A stretch of 64,000 bases of DNA, from assembly GCA_025846845.1 (NCBI GenBank), contig JAOYTL010000008.1, positions 1 through 64,000 on the forward strand. The letters are read 5' to 3'. Origin of the DNA: Alloboseaceae bacterium BT-24-1. GTDB lineage: Bacteria > Pseudomonadota > Alphaproteobacteria > Rhizobiales > Beijerinckiaceae. The position numbers and the translations under genes were made by a program. The notes below the pieces were generated by a model that made no database searches, was not told where the DNA came from, and worked only from the letters and a program-made list of their open reading frames with translations. Below, in pieces: positions 52,967 through 61,684 of this stretch (position 1 is its first letter; the number at the start of each line of letters is the position of its first letter).

Positions 52967-53458
52967 ATGAGGGCGACGCGGCGCTTTGCGCTTCGCGTCA
53001 ATGGCGCGAGCCATGAAGTCGAGGGCGAAGCCCAGACGCCGCTGCTGTTCTTCCTGCGCAACGACCTTGCACTCAACAGCCCGAAATTCGGCTGCGGCCT
53101 TGGCGAATGCGGTGCCTGCACGGTGCTGATCGACGGCCGGGCGGCGCGCGCCTGCGCCCTGCCGGTCAGGCTGGCGGCGGAGCGGGAGATCGTCACGCTC
53201 GAAGGGCTCGGCAGCGTCGAGGCGCCACATCCGCTGCAGCAGGCTTTCATCGACGCGCAGGCGGCGCAGTGCGGCTACTGCATCGCCGGGATGGTGATGA
53301 CGGCGAAGGCCTTCCTGGGTGTTCGCCCCGCCCCCAGCGAGACCGAGGTGCGCGAGGCGCTGCGCCATAACCTCTGCCGCTGCGGCACCCATGTCGAGAT
53401 CGTCAAGGCGGTGATGCTGGCCGCCGAGCGCGGGCGGCAGGACGCGGCCACATCATGA
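52967..53458 (+). CDS. nicA: Nicotinate dehydrogenase, (2Fe-2S) subunit (NicA-like)
   Basis: This protein of 163 residues carries two [2Fe-2S] clusters: plant-type CGLGECGACTVLIDG with C43, C48, C51 and C63, and the helical CGYC...CRCG with C102, C105, C137 and C139. It passes electrons from the molybdenum site of NicB to its haems. The size and pairing with a molybdopterin-cytochrome fusion match NicA of Pseudomonas putida. The ATG at 52967 is used, since earlier in-frame sequence runs through operator 2. The stop overlaps the nicB start by four bases. Confidence 0.9.
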   Translation: MRATRRFALRVNGASHEVEGEAQTPLLFFLRNDLALNSPKFGCGLGECGACTVLIDGRAARACALPVRLAAEREIVTLEGLGSVEAPHPLQQAFIDAQAAQCGYCIAGMVMTAKAFLGVRPAPSETEVREALRHNLCRCGTHVEIVKAVMLAAERGRQDAATS

Positions 53459-56400
53459 GCAAGCCGGCTGCCCCCCTCTCGCGCAAGATGCTGCTGAAAC
53501 GCGCCGGCGTGATCGGCGTTGTGGCGCCGCGCAAGGGCGCAGCCGCGGACGCCGCGCCCGAGGACGGGCTCGACCTGCATGTCTGCCTGACAGCGGAAGG
53601 CCGCGTCCTCGCCTTCAACGGCCATGTCGACCTCGGCACCGGCATCCGGACTGCGCTGGCCCAGATGGTCGCGGAGGAGCTCGATTTCCCCTTCGATGCG
53701 GTCGAGATGGTTCTCGGCGACACCGCCGAGACGCCCGATCAGGGCCCGACCATCGCCAGCGAGACGATCCAGGTCACCTCGATCGCGATAAGGATCGCGG
53801 CGACCCAGATTCGCGCCAGATTGATCACGCTCGCAGCCGCGGCGCTGAGCTGCGGCGAGGACGAGATCGCGCTGAGCGAGGGCGTGATCTCGCGCAAGGG
53901 CGAGACAGCGCCGGCCATCGCCCTCGATACGCTGCTCGCCAATGAGCGCATCCTGCTGCCACTGGCCGAGAGCGCGCAGTTCAAGCAGGTCGATCAGCAC
54001 AAGCTGGTCGGGCGCTCGGTCGCCCGCGTCGACATCCCCGCCAAGGTCACCGGCAGCTTCGCTTACGTCCATGACGTCCGCGTGCCCGGCATGCTGCATG
54101 GCCGGGTGGTGCGCCCGCCCTATGCCGGCATGGATGCCGGCGACTTCGTCGGCAGGAGCCTGATCTCGGTCGATCGCGACTCGATCGCGGACGTGCCCGG
54201 CGTCCGCGCCGTCGTAGTCGAGGGCGACTTCATCGGCATCGTCGCCGAGCGGGAGGAATGGGCGGCGGAAGCGGCGCTGAAGCTGAAGGCGCACTGGCGC
54301 GACTTCACAGCACCCGATCTCTCCGATCTTGGCCAGGCGCTGCGCACCCATCCCTCGACGCCGCGCCTCCTCGCCGAGGAGGGCGATGTCGACGCTGCGC
54401 TGGAGAACCTGGAGACCCGGCTCGACCGCACCTATGTCTGGCCCTACCACCTGCACGGCTCGATCGGCCCGTCCTGCGCGGTCGCCGATGTGCGCGAAGG
54501 CGGGATCACCGTCTGGACCGGCAGCCAGAATCCCTATCCGCTGCAGAACGACCTTGCCGTGCTGACCGGCCTGCCGAAGGAGCGGATCGACGTCATCCGC
54601 TTCGAGGCGGCCGGCTGCTATGGCCGCAACTGCGCCGACGACGTCGTCGCCGACGCGGTCCTGCTCGCGCGCGCGGTCGGCGCGCCAGTGCGGGTCCAGC
54701 TCACCCGCGAGCAGGAGCATCTCTGGGAGCCGAAGGGCGCGGCCCAGCTGATCGACATCAAGGGTGGGCTCGGGCCGGGCGGCTCGCTGAAAGCCTATGA
54801 CTTCCACACCTGGTACCCGTCCAATGCCGCGCCGACCCTGGCGCTGCTGCTGACGGGCAGAATACCGAACCAGCCGGCGACGCTCAGGATGGGCGATCGC
54901 ACCGCGTTGCCCTCGTACAATTACGAGACCATGCGGCTGACGGCCTATGACATGCCGCCGATCGTGCGGGCGTCCTGGCTGCGCGGCGTCTCGGCCATGC
55001 CGAACGTCTTCGCGCATGAGAGCTATATCGACGAACTGGCGCATGAGGCCGGCGTCGATCCCGTCGAATTCCGCCTCCGCCACATCAATGACGAGCGCGC
55101 CGCCGAACTGACGCGGGCGACGGCCGAGCGCGCCAACTGGCAGCCGCATGTCGGCCCGCGCATGGAGCAGGACGGCGAGGTGCTGCGCGGCCGCGGCTTC
55201 GCCCAGGCGCGCTATGTCCATGGCAGCTGGCCTGGCGTCGGCGCCGCCTGGGCCGCCTGGGTCGCCGATGTCGCGGTCAACCGCACGACCGGCGAGGTCA
55301 CCGTCAATCGCGTCACGGTCGGCCAGGATACCGGCATGATGGTCAACCCGGCCGGCGTCACCCACCAGATCCACGGCAACGTCCTGCAATCGACCAGCCG
55401 GGTGCTGCGCGAGGAGGTGACGTTCTCGCAGACCACCGCCGTCGCCAGCCGGGACTGGGGCTCCTATCCGGTGCTGACCTTCCCGGAATTGCCGGCGATC
55501 GACGTCATGCTGATGGACCGCCAGCATCTGCCGCCGATGGGCGCGGGCGAGTCGGCCTCGGTCCCGAGCGCGGCGGCGATCGTCAACGCGGTCTTCGATG
55601 CGACCGGGGTGCGCTTCCGCGAACTGCCGCTGACGCCGGAGCGCGTGCTCGCCGGCCTCAACGGCACGAAGTTGCTGAAGCCACCGCCGCACGAGCCGGC
55701 AAAGCGCCTGCCCTGGTGGAGCAAGCTCGGCGCCGCGGTGGCGGGCGCCGCCAGCTTCGCCGCTGTCTCGCTCGCTTTTGCGCCGTCGATCGCGCCGATC
55801 GCGCGGCCCGATCCCTCGACCTGGTCGGCGGCGACAATCGAGCGTGGCCGCCAGCTCGCAGCGCTCGGCGCCTGCGCCACCTGCCATACCGGCAAGGACG
55901 GCGTGCCCTATGCCGGCGGGCTCGCTCTGCCGACCCCGTTCGGCACGGTGACGACCACCAACATCACGCCGGATCCCGAGACCGGCATCGGCAACTGGTC
56001 CTATGCCGCCTTCGAGCGGGCGATGCGCGCCGGCATCCATCGCGACGGCCGCCAGCTCTACCCGGCGTTCCCCTATCCAAGCTTCGCCAAGGCGAGCGAA
56101 GCCGACCTGCAGGCGCTCTACGCCTTCCTGATGTCGCAGCCGGCGGTGCGGCAGGGGAACGAGCCGAGCCGGCTGACCTTCCCCTTCAACCTGCGCCCGC
56201 TCATGGCCGGCTGGAACATGCTGTTCAACCGAGCAGGCGAATTAAAGCCCGATCCGACCCGCTCTGCCGCCTGGAATCGCGGGCGCTATCTCGTCGATGG
56301 GCTCGGCCATTGCGGCGCCTGCCATACGCCGCGCAACGCGCTCGGCGCGGAGAAGGGCGGTAGCGCCTATCTCACTGGGGGCGAGGCGGAGGGCTGGCAG

Positions 56401-56988
56401 GCTCCGGCGCTAACCAGGCTCTCCGCCGGGCCGATCCCGTGGAGTGAGGCACAGCTCTACGCCTATCTGAAGACCGGCACTTCGCAGCACCATGGCGCGG
56501 CGGCGGGGCCGATGGCGCCTGTCATCGCCGAGCTCAGGGAATTGCCCGATGCCGATATCCGGGCGATGGCGACCTATCTCGCATCGCTGAACGAACCTCT
56601 AGCCGCAGCTGAAGCCGAAGCGCTGGCGGCGCATATCGAGCAGCAGACGGCGCGAGCCGCCAACCCCGCGATATCGCCGGCCGCGCGCCTCTATGAGGGC
56701 GCCTGCGCCGCCTGCCATGAGACCGGCCGCGCCGCGCCATTGTTCAATGCCGGGCCGGCACTCGGCCTGTCGTCGAAGCTGCATGCGGCAACCCCGGCCA
56801 ATCTCGTCAACATGCTGCTCGAAGGCGGCCAGCACGGCATCGGCTCGATGCCCTCCTTCGCGACAGCGCTCGACGATCGGCAGTTGGTGGAACTGGCGGC
56901 TTATCTGCGCGGGCGGTTCGCGCCCGGGAAGCCGGGTTGGGAGGGGATCGAGGCGGCGGTGGCGCGGGCGCGGAAGGCTGGGAAATGA
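53455..56988 (+). CDS. nicB: Nicotinate dehydrogenase, molybdopterin/cytochrome subunit (NicB-like)
   Basis: This 1177-residue protein hydroxylates nicotinate to 6-hydroxynicotinate. Residues 1 to about 760 form the xanthine-oxidase-type molybdopterin domain, with the active-site glutamate in MGAGESASVP (E699). A hydrophobic segment (SKLGAAVAGAASFAAVSLAF) follows near 765-790. Three c-type haem sites occur: CATCH (C807-H811), CGACH (953-957) and CAACH (1084-1088). This layout equals NicB of P. putida, about 1187 residues. An alternative such as isoquinoline 1-oxidoreductase would share the layout, but neighbours favour nicotinate. The hydrophobic segment suggests anchoring with haems facing the periplasm. 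Confidence 0.9.
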   Translation: MSKPAAPLSRKMLLKRAGVIGVVAPRKGAAADAAPEDGLDLHVCLTAEGRVLAFNGHVDLGTGIRTALAQMVAEELDFPFDAVEMVLGDTAETPDQGPTIASETIQVTSIAIRIAATQIRARLITLAAAALSCGEDEIALSEGVISRKGETAPAIALDTLLANERILLPLAESAQFKQVDQHKLVGRSVARVDIPAKVTGSFAYVHDVRVPGMLHGRVVRPPYAGMDAGDFVGRSLISVDRDSIADVPGVRAVVVEGDFIGIVAEREEWAAEAALKLKAHWRDFTAPDLSDLGQALRTHPSTPRLLAEEGDVDAALENLETRLDRTYVWPYHLHGSIGPSCAVADVREGGITVWTGSQNPYPLQNDLAVLTGLPKERIDVIRFEAAGCYGRNCADDVVADAVLLARAVGAPVRVQLTREQEHLWEPKGAAQLIDIKGGLGPGGSLKAYDFHTWYPSNAAPTLALLLTGRIPNQPATLRMGDRTALPSYNYETMRLTAYDMPPIVRASWLRGVSAMPNVFAHESYIDELAHEAGVDPVEFRLRHINDERAAELTRATAERANWQPHVGPRMEQDGEVLRGRGFAQARYVHGSWPGVGAAWAAWVADVAVNRTTGEVTVNRVTVGQDTGMMVNPAGVTHQIHGNVLQSTSRVLREEVTFSQTTAVASRDWGSYPVLTFPELPAIDVMLMDRQHLPPMGAGESASVPSAAAIVNAVFDATGVRFRELPLTPERVLAGLNGTKLLKPPPHEPAKRLPWWSKLGAAVAGAASFAAVSLAFAPSIAPIARPDPSTWSAATIERGRQLAALGACATCHTGKDGVPYAGGLALPTPFGTVTTTNITPDPETGIGNWSYAAFERAMRAGIHRDGRQLYPAFPYPSFAKASEADLQALYAFLMSQPAVRQGNEPSRLTFPFNLRPLMAGWNMLFNRAGELKPDPTRSAAWNRGRYLVDGLGHCGACHTPRNALGAEKGGSAYLTGGEAEGWQAPALTRLSAGPIPWSEAQLYAYLKTGTSQHHGAAAGPMAPVIAELRELPDADIRAMATYLASLNEPLAAAEAEALAAHIEQQTARAANPAISPAARLYEGACAACHETGRAAPLFNAGPALGLSSKLHAATPANLVNMLLEGGQHGIGSMPSFATALDDRQLVELAAYLRGRFAPGKPGWEGIEAAVARARKAGK

Positions 56989-57013
56989 GTTTTCAGCAAT
57001 GGCGCACGCTGCC

Positions 57014-57460
57014 TTATTCAGCGAGTTCCTGGATTAGAACTGCCCAATCCTCGTCAGCGACATCTGCAGCTTGAAATGCAAACTGGCCTTGAACGAGAAA
57101 GAGTTTTTCGAACCGCTTGCCGGATAACGAAGGCACGATCTCCAGTGCGCGATCTCTAGATAATTGCCGACGCGGCGTACCTAGCGGCTTAATTGAGAAC
57201 GGAAGAACCCAAGACTTCGACCATACTTGCGACTCAGTTCGCTCGGCGTCAGCTTTGGAGTAAACAACAAACGGAACCGTGAGGCTGCGGGTCTCATTGC
57301 AATAAAGAATGCCGAAAGCGCCGATCGGCATACGAGCGGCCTTCGTGATGCGCCCCTTAACAAACGTCGAATCGTCGCTCTCTCCGACCGCCCATAGTCC
57401 GGCGCCGATTCCTGCCCAGATATTCGTCAGATTGTCGGAGGCGAATGAATAAAGCTTCAT
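57014..57460 (-). CDS. Hypothetical protein, atypical composition
   Basis: This protein of 148 residues starts at MKLYSFASDNLTNIWAGIGAGLWAVGE. I recognise no family with certainty. It contains TKAARMPIGAFGILYCNETRSLTVPFVVYSKADAE and no signal peptide. Composition is less GC-rich than the nic genes, and it lies between nicB and the AA_synth genes without evident functional link. It is probably a later insertion. Start candidates at 57535 and 57520 also exist. Confidence 0.6.
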   Translation of the reverse strand: MKLYSFASDNLTNIWAGIGAGLWAVGESDDSTFVKGRITKAARMPIGAFGILYCNETRSLTVPFVVYSKADAERTESQVWSKSWVLPFSIKPLGTPRRQLSRDRALEIVPSLSGKRFEKLFLVQGQFAFQAADVADEDWAVLIQELAE

Positions 57461-57566
57461 GGCCCAGCCCCTGTATAAGGTTGAGCCATATGAATGTAGG
57501 CTCCTAGTCCTCAGCTTCATCGCCTTTCGCGCCATTCACAAGACGTTCCGAGGAGACGGAAATAGA

Positions 57567-58151
57567 CTACCGCAGCCCGTCCTCGCCCTTGGCCTCGGCA
57601 TCGGTGAGCCCGCCGACACGTGGCAATGGCCGGCCGCCGCTGGTCAGGGCAACCGCGACGACGATCTCGCCGGCGCGGGGAGCATCCGAAATCCGGACCT
57701 CCATCCCGTCGAAATGGCTGCGGACATAGGCGGCCGCCTTGTGGCCGAGCGGTACGTCGAGGACGACGCCGAGCGAGCCGCGCTTCTTCGAGGACGGGAT
57801 CAGCGCCGGCGCCTTGCCCAGAAGCTTGCGCAAGGGAGCGCCGAGCTTCGGATGCAGGATCGCGGCGGCATGCTCGAGCTCGCCGTCTTCGCCGACGGCT
57901 GCGGCCTTGCCATAGCCCTGGACCGCCTCGCCCGCGATGCCGAGCGCGGCCAATGCATGGCGGCCGAGCAGGTCGCCGAGCTCCTCGCCGATATCGATCA
58001 GCTCGGAGAGATCATCCTGGTATTGTCCCGCAAAGGGATTGGCGATCACGGCGACCGCGGCTGCGCGGCGGATCGGCGGCGAGACGGGACGGCCGAGCTC
58101 GCTATGGGTCTCGTCGACGACCGTGACGATCTTGCGGATCCGCGCCTTCAT
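57567..58151 (-). CDS. AA_synth (PF06684/DUF1185) family protein, copy 2
   Basis: This 194-residue protein belongs to the 'amino acid synthesis' family, whose activity is not established. Marks are VIANPFAGQYQDDLSELIDIGEELG, GYGKAAAVGEDGELEHAAAI, and GHKAAAYVRSHFDGMEV. It is paralogous to the upstream gene, with identical ends (KGEDGLR). The start codon overlaps that gene's stop by four bases. As last gene of the hnr operon it may form a heteromer with its paralogue and act on a product of ring opening; that is inference. Confidence 0.88.
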   Translation of the reverse strand: MKARIRKIVTVVDETHSELGRPVSPPIRRAAAVAVIANPFAGQYQDDLSELIDIGEELGDLLGRHALAALGIAGEAVQGYGKAAAVGEDGELEHAAAILHPKLGAPLRKLLGKAPALIPSSKKRGSLGVVLDVPLGHKAAAYVRSHFDGMEVRISDAPRAGEIVVAVALTSGGRPLPRVGGLTDAEAKGEDGLR

Positions 58152-58738
58152 CGCAGGCCGTCCTCGCCCTTGATCTCGCTCGCCTTGAGCCCACCGACGC
58201 GGGCGTGGATGCGCGAGCCGGTCGTCATCACCAGCGCGAACAGCAATTCGTCGGCCCGGGGGGCGTCGGTGATGCCGATCTCGAAGGCGTCGAAATGGCT
58301 GCGGACATAGGATGCGTTGACATGGGTGACAGGGATGTCGAGCCGCGTGCCGGGGCCGCCGACCTTCTTGGTCGAGGGCACGATCGCCTTGGCGTCGCCC
58401 AGCAGCTCGCGCATGGCGTAGCCGCCCGGCACATGCCAGAGCGCGCCGTGCTCGAGCTCGCCGGCGGCGCCGACGATGGCACCCTTTCCGTAGCCCTGGA
58501 TCGCCTTGGCGTCGCCGCCCATCGCGGCGAGCAGGCGCTGCGCCATGGCCAAACCGAAGGGCTTCAGATCGTCCATGAAGCCCTGGATGTCCTCGACATA
58601 GCGGCCGGCATAGGGGTTTGCGATCACGGCCAGCGCCGCACCACGCTTCAGCGGCACCGCTGCAGCCGGGCCACCCTCGTGATGGATTTCCTCGACAGTG
58701 ACGGCGTATTTTCGGACGGCGATCTCAGGCACGGGCAA
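58148..58738 (-). CDS. AA_synth (PF06684/DUF1185) family protein, copy 1
   Basis: This 196-residue protein shows the same pattern as copy 2: VIANPYAGRYVEDIQGFMDDLKPFG, GYGKGAIVGAAGELEHGAL, NASYVRSHFDAFEIGITDAPRADEL. The N-terminal PVPEIAVRKYAVTVEEIHHEGG is close to copy 2. Its start overlaps the UPF0280 gene's end by 14 bases. Families of this type recur in clusters for ring-compound degradation, but no reaction is known to me. Confidence 0.88.
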   Translation of the reverse strand: MPVPEIAVRKYAVTVEEIHHEGGPAAAVPLKRGAALAVIANPYAGRYVEDIQGFMDDLKPFGLAMAQRLLAAMGGDAKAIQGYGKGAIVGAAGELEHGALWHVPGGYAMRELLGDAKAIVPSTKKVGGPGTRLDIPVTHVNASYVRSHFDAFEIGITDAPRADELLFALVMTTGSRIHARVGGLKASEIKGEDGLR

Positions 58739-59615
58739 GTCTCCTCTCGGGGTCTTCTTGAACGATCATAGGCGTGGCGAGCGCACGGCTCACGCCCTGC
58801 AGATGCATGGCGGCCGAGACGATCAGGCCTGCGGCACGCAATCGCTCCGCCTCGGCGAGGCCGGCGGCGAGCGCGGTTTCGATCTCGGCGACGGCCAGCG
58901 GGCCGACGTTGCGGGTGACGAGCCTTTCCCCGAGATCACTATCGCTCTGGACGGAGCTGGCCGACAGGCGCTCGATCGCCGGATGGCCGGGCAGGTCGAT
59001 CGCGTTGGCGATCATCGTGGCCGCCGCATCGGCCATGGCGGCGGTGGGCGCCAGCACGGTCACCGCCTCGGCGATTCCCAGCGAAAAGCTGCGGCCGGGA
59101 TAGCCTGATGTGGCGATGCCGGCGACGCCGTCCTCAGGGCGGATCGTCGCGGTGGCGAAGAACTCCGGCCGGTCGGGACGCTTCACCAGCCCGATGCGGA
59201 ACTGCTCTCCGGGAGAAAGATGCAGGGCGATGTCGCCGCCATTGTTGACATAGGCACGGGTGAGCGGCGCGGCCGCGCACATCACGCCGAGGATCTCCTG
59301 CGCCACCGAGCCGGCGACGGCGGCCATCGGCGTAATGAAGCTGGTCTCAGCGAAGGGGCTGACCGCCGCATGCATGCGCCGGGCGACCGGCCCGAGCGGC
59401 CGCGGGCTCGTCCGGCTCACCGCCGTGCGCAGCAGCTGCAGCTCGTCGCAGAGTTCGGCGAGCAGGCCGTCGAAGCGCAGAATCGCCGCCTCATGCGCGG
59501 CCCTGACGGCTTCGGGCTCTCCGACGGCGTCGACGACGAGATCGATCGGCCCCTGCTGCAGGAGCAGCCGCCGGCCATCCGGCAGGAAGCGCGCGGAGGG
59601 AGCCTCGAAGCGCAT
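58725..59615 (-). CDS. UPF0280 (ApbE-like fold) protein
   Basis: This 296-residue protein belongs to UPF0280, which shares a fold with ApbE flavin transferases. Marks include AETSFITPMAAVAGSVAQEILGVM, YVNNGGDIALHL, and GIATSGYPGRSFSLGIAEAVTVLAPTAAMADAAATMIANA. The last matches the ApbE region with GxADAAAT. AGGAAG precedes the ATG at 59615. Placed directly after hnr, it could attach flavin to the reductase or another partner. That role is inference. Confidence 0.85.
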   Translation of the reverse strand: MRFEAPSARFLPDGRRLLLQQGPIDLVVDAVGEPEAVRAAHEAAILRFDGLLAELCDELQLLRTAVSRTSPRPLGPVARRMHAAVSPFAETSFITPMAAVAGSVAQEILGVMCAAAPLTRAYVNNGGDIALHLSPGEQFRIGLVKRPDRPEFFATATIRPEDGVAGIATSGYPGRSFSLGIAEAVTVLAPTAAMADAAATMIANAIDLPGHPAIERLSASSVQSDSDLGERLVTRNVGPLAVAEIETALAAGLAEAERLRAAGLIVSAAMHLQGVSRALATPMIVQEDPERRLARA

Positions 59616-59655
59616 CAATAGAATCTTCCTGCTGCGTGCAGAGCGAGCCGCGAAT

Positions 59656-59800
59656 CCCTTCTCCCCTTGCGGGAGAAGGTGGCCCGCAGGGCCGGATGAG
59701 GGGTCGCGCAGATCCGGACGGCTTCGCCTGACGGGGCCGGACGTTTACGATCGGCGTCGCGCGACCCCTCACCCCAACCCTCTCCCGCAAGGGGAGAGGG
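59656..59800. repeat. Composite element with two hairpins (CCTTCTCC/CCTCTCC type)
   Basis: It begins with CCCTTCTCCC-cttgc-GGGAGAAGG and the phrase GGCCGGATGAGGGG, and ends with ACCCCTCACCCC and CCCTCTCCC-gcaag-GGGAGAGGG (to 59800). This is an imperfect palindrome of about 145 bases between UPF0280 and hnr. It is related to the element at 52657-52795 and looks like a dispersed family. Confidence 0.85.
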
Positions 59801-59864
59801 GGTCGGTCGCGCCTCACGCGCTACCTGACCTAAAGAAAAGGGTCGAACGAGCCGGGACATCGCC

Positions 59865-61349
59865 CTACCCCAGCGAGCGGCGCGGCTGCTCCGGCGCCAG
59901 CGGCCAGGGATTGTCCGGGCGCTGCGGCAGGCGCAGCTGGCTGCCGCCCTTGAGCGAGGCCAGCGGCTGGATCGCGTCCATATGGCCGCCGAGCGCCTCG
60001 TAATCGGCCCGGCTCATGGTGAATTCGAGCGGCGCGACCAGCGCCGGCGTCGGCACATAGCCGAAGGCGTTCTCGGGCAGGCGGGTGACGTCGACCATGA
60101 AGGTGATGCCGCCGCCCGGCCAGATATAGACCGGGGCACCGCCGCAGGTGACATAGGTCAGCGCATCCTTGACCGAGCGGGTCAAACGGACCGGATTCTC
60201 GGTGACGCCGGCGCGCAGCGAGCCGCCGGCGCCGCCGATAAAGAGCACGGTCGAGAGCGCCGGCTCGCAATTCTCGGCGATGCGCTCGACTGGCTCGACC
60301 AGCGGCTGCGGCATCTGCGTCTCGACCGGGACGAGGTTCTCGTCGAGCTCGTAATAGGCGGCGTGCTCGCCGGTGGTCGAGACCATCAGCAGGCGCAGGC
60401 CGGGATAGGCGACCTTGGGATCGAAGGGCCCGAGAATGGTCAGGGGATCGCTGATATTGGTGCCGCCCCAGCCGGTGCCGGGCTGTGCCACCTGGAAATA
60501 GCGGCCGGGTGTCGAGCGCCGGCCTTTCAGCTTGATGCCGGTGCCGGCCATGCCGAGCAGCTTGCCGGCCTGGTGCTCGGAGAGCACGCCGGTGATGTGG
60601 TCGTCGACGACGACGACCTCGTCGACCTTGCCGTGCCATTGCTTGGCGAAGATGCCGATCGTCGCCGAGCCGCAGCCGACGCGCATCCGGCTTTCCTGGA
60701 TGCCGTTGACGATCGGCGGCTTGCCGGCCTGGACGATCACGCTCTCGCCATCGTCGATGGTGAGCTCGACCGCCTTGCCGTTGCTGAGCTGGAGCAGCGC
60801 GTCGCAGGTGACGCGGCCCTCCTTCTTCGAGCCGCCGGTGAGATGGTGGACGCCGCCGAGCGAGAGCATCTGCGAGCCGTATTCGCCGGTGGTGACGTGG
60901 CCAATCGCCTCGCCCTCGACCCGCACCGTCGCCTGCTCGGGGCCGAGGAAGCGGTCGGTGTCGATCTTCACCTTGACGCCGCAATAGCTGAAGATGCCCT
61001 CGGTCACGACGGTGACCATGTCGACACCGTCGACCTCGGAGGAGACGATGAAGGGGGCGGGCTTGTAGTCGGGATAGGTGGTGCCGGCGCCGATCGCGGT
61101 GATGAACGTGCCCTGCTGATGGACGATCTCGCCTTCCCATTCGCGTGATCCGGCGAAGGGCACGATCTCGCCGCCATGCTCCAGCGTGCGCTCGAGCACG
61201 ACATGCGGCTCCATCCGCACCAGCTCGCCCTCGACATTGCCGTAGCGATCGCAGGCGCCGACAGCGCCGGGCTTGATGAAGCACATCACCGGGCAGGCAT
61301 CACAGCGGATCTTGTCGTCCGCGACCGGGCTCGCTTCGTCCAGCGCCAT
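59865..61349 (-). CDS. hnr: 6-hydroxynicotinate reductase
   Basis: Hnr reduces 6-hydroxynicotinate to 1,4,5,6-tetrahydro-6-oxonicotinate with ferredoxin as donor in the fermentative pathway. The 494-residue protein begins with an iron-sulphur motif CDACPVMC plus a further cysteine at 33 (C16, C19, C23, C33). The body includes EGIFSYCGVKVKIDTDRFLGPEQATVRVEG, GRVTCDALLQLSNG, MRVGCGSATIGIF and GPFDPKVAYPGLRLLMVSTTG. The start at 61349 (MALDEASPVADDKIRC) lies 36 bases from operator 3. It is the first gene of a four-gene operon. Confidence 0.9.
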   Translation of the reverse strand: MALDEASPVADDKIRCDACPVMCFIKPGAVGACDRYGNVEGELVRMEPHVVLERTLEHGGEIVPFAGSREWEGEIVHQQGTFITAIGAGTTYPDYKPAPFIVSSEVDGVDMVTVVTEGIFSYCGVKVKIDTDRFLGPEQATVRVEGEAIGHVTTGEYGSQMLSLGGVHHLTGGSKKEGRVTCDALLQLSNGKAVELTIDDGESVIVQAGKPPIVNGIQESRMRVGCGSATIGIFAKQWHGKVDEVVVVDDHITGVLSEHQAGKLLGMAGTGIKLKGRRSTPGRYFQVAQPGTGWGGTNISDPLTILGPFDPKVAYPGLRLLMVSTTGEHAAYYELDENLVPVETQMPQPLVEPVERIAENCEPALSTVLFIGGAGGSLRAGVTENPVRLTRSVKDALTYVTCGGAPVYIWPGGGITFMVDVTRLPENAFGYVPTPALVAPLEFTMSRADYEALGGHMDAIQPLASLKGGSQLRLPQRPDNPWPLAPEQPRRSLG

Positions 61350-61384
61350 GCTTGATCCTCCCGCAAAGCGGGTGTTCGGATTTT

Positions 61385-61398
61385 GTTTGTGTACAAAC
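61385..61398. promoter_or_regulatory. Operator 3 (GTTTGTGTACAAAC) upstream of hnr
   Basis: An almost perfect palindrome lies 36 bases before the hnr start, followed by GAT as in operator 2. The centre has one asymmetric pair. Confidence 0.7.
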
Positions 61399-61549
61399 GA
61401 TACTGGCGCGCCTCTTAGACCAAGTCAAGACAAGGCGAGGCGCGGGACGGCTGCCACTCTACGCCCGATCTCAGGATTGGCCACGTTCTCAGCCGGCGCG
61501 GCCAAGCCAGCGCTGGTCTGTCGGCGGGACGAAAGCCATAGCCGGCAAT

Positions 61550-61563
61550 TCTTGCATACAAGA
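61550..61563. promoter_or_regulatory. Operator-like site 4 (TCTTGCATACAAGA)
   Basis: Five-base arms TCTTG/CAAGA flank CATA. It is a weaker match to the same pattern, 175 bases before the NadC-like gene start. Confidence 0.5.
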
Positions 61564-61684
61564 TTACTTGCAGTGGCACCGAAGCATGATTTTACCCGGC
61601 GGAGATGACCCCGCCATGACGCGATTGCTGGTTGCAAGCACGGTTCCGATGGCGCATTGACAGCCAAATTTCCCCGCTGCTATT

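Noticed and set aside
53275..56040. Reverse-strand open frame of about 920 codons opposite nicB
   Set aside because: nicB has the molybdopterin and haem motifs in order; the reverse frame has no similarity to known proteins.
53455..56988. Annotation as xanthine dehydrogenase or isoquinoline 1-oxidoreductase
   Set aside because: The three haem c sites exclude classic xanthine dehydrogenase, and hnr, ena and the shared operators favour nicotinate; the isoquinoline option is not excluded by sequence alone.
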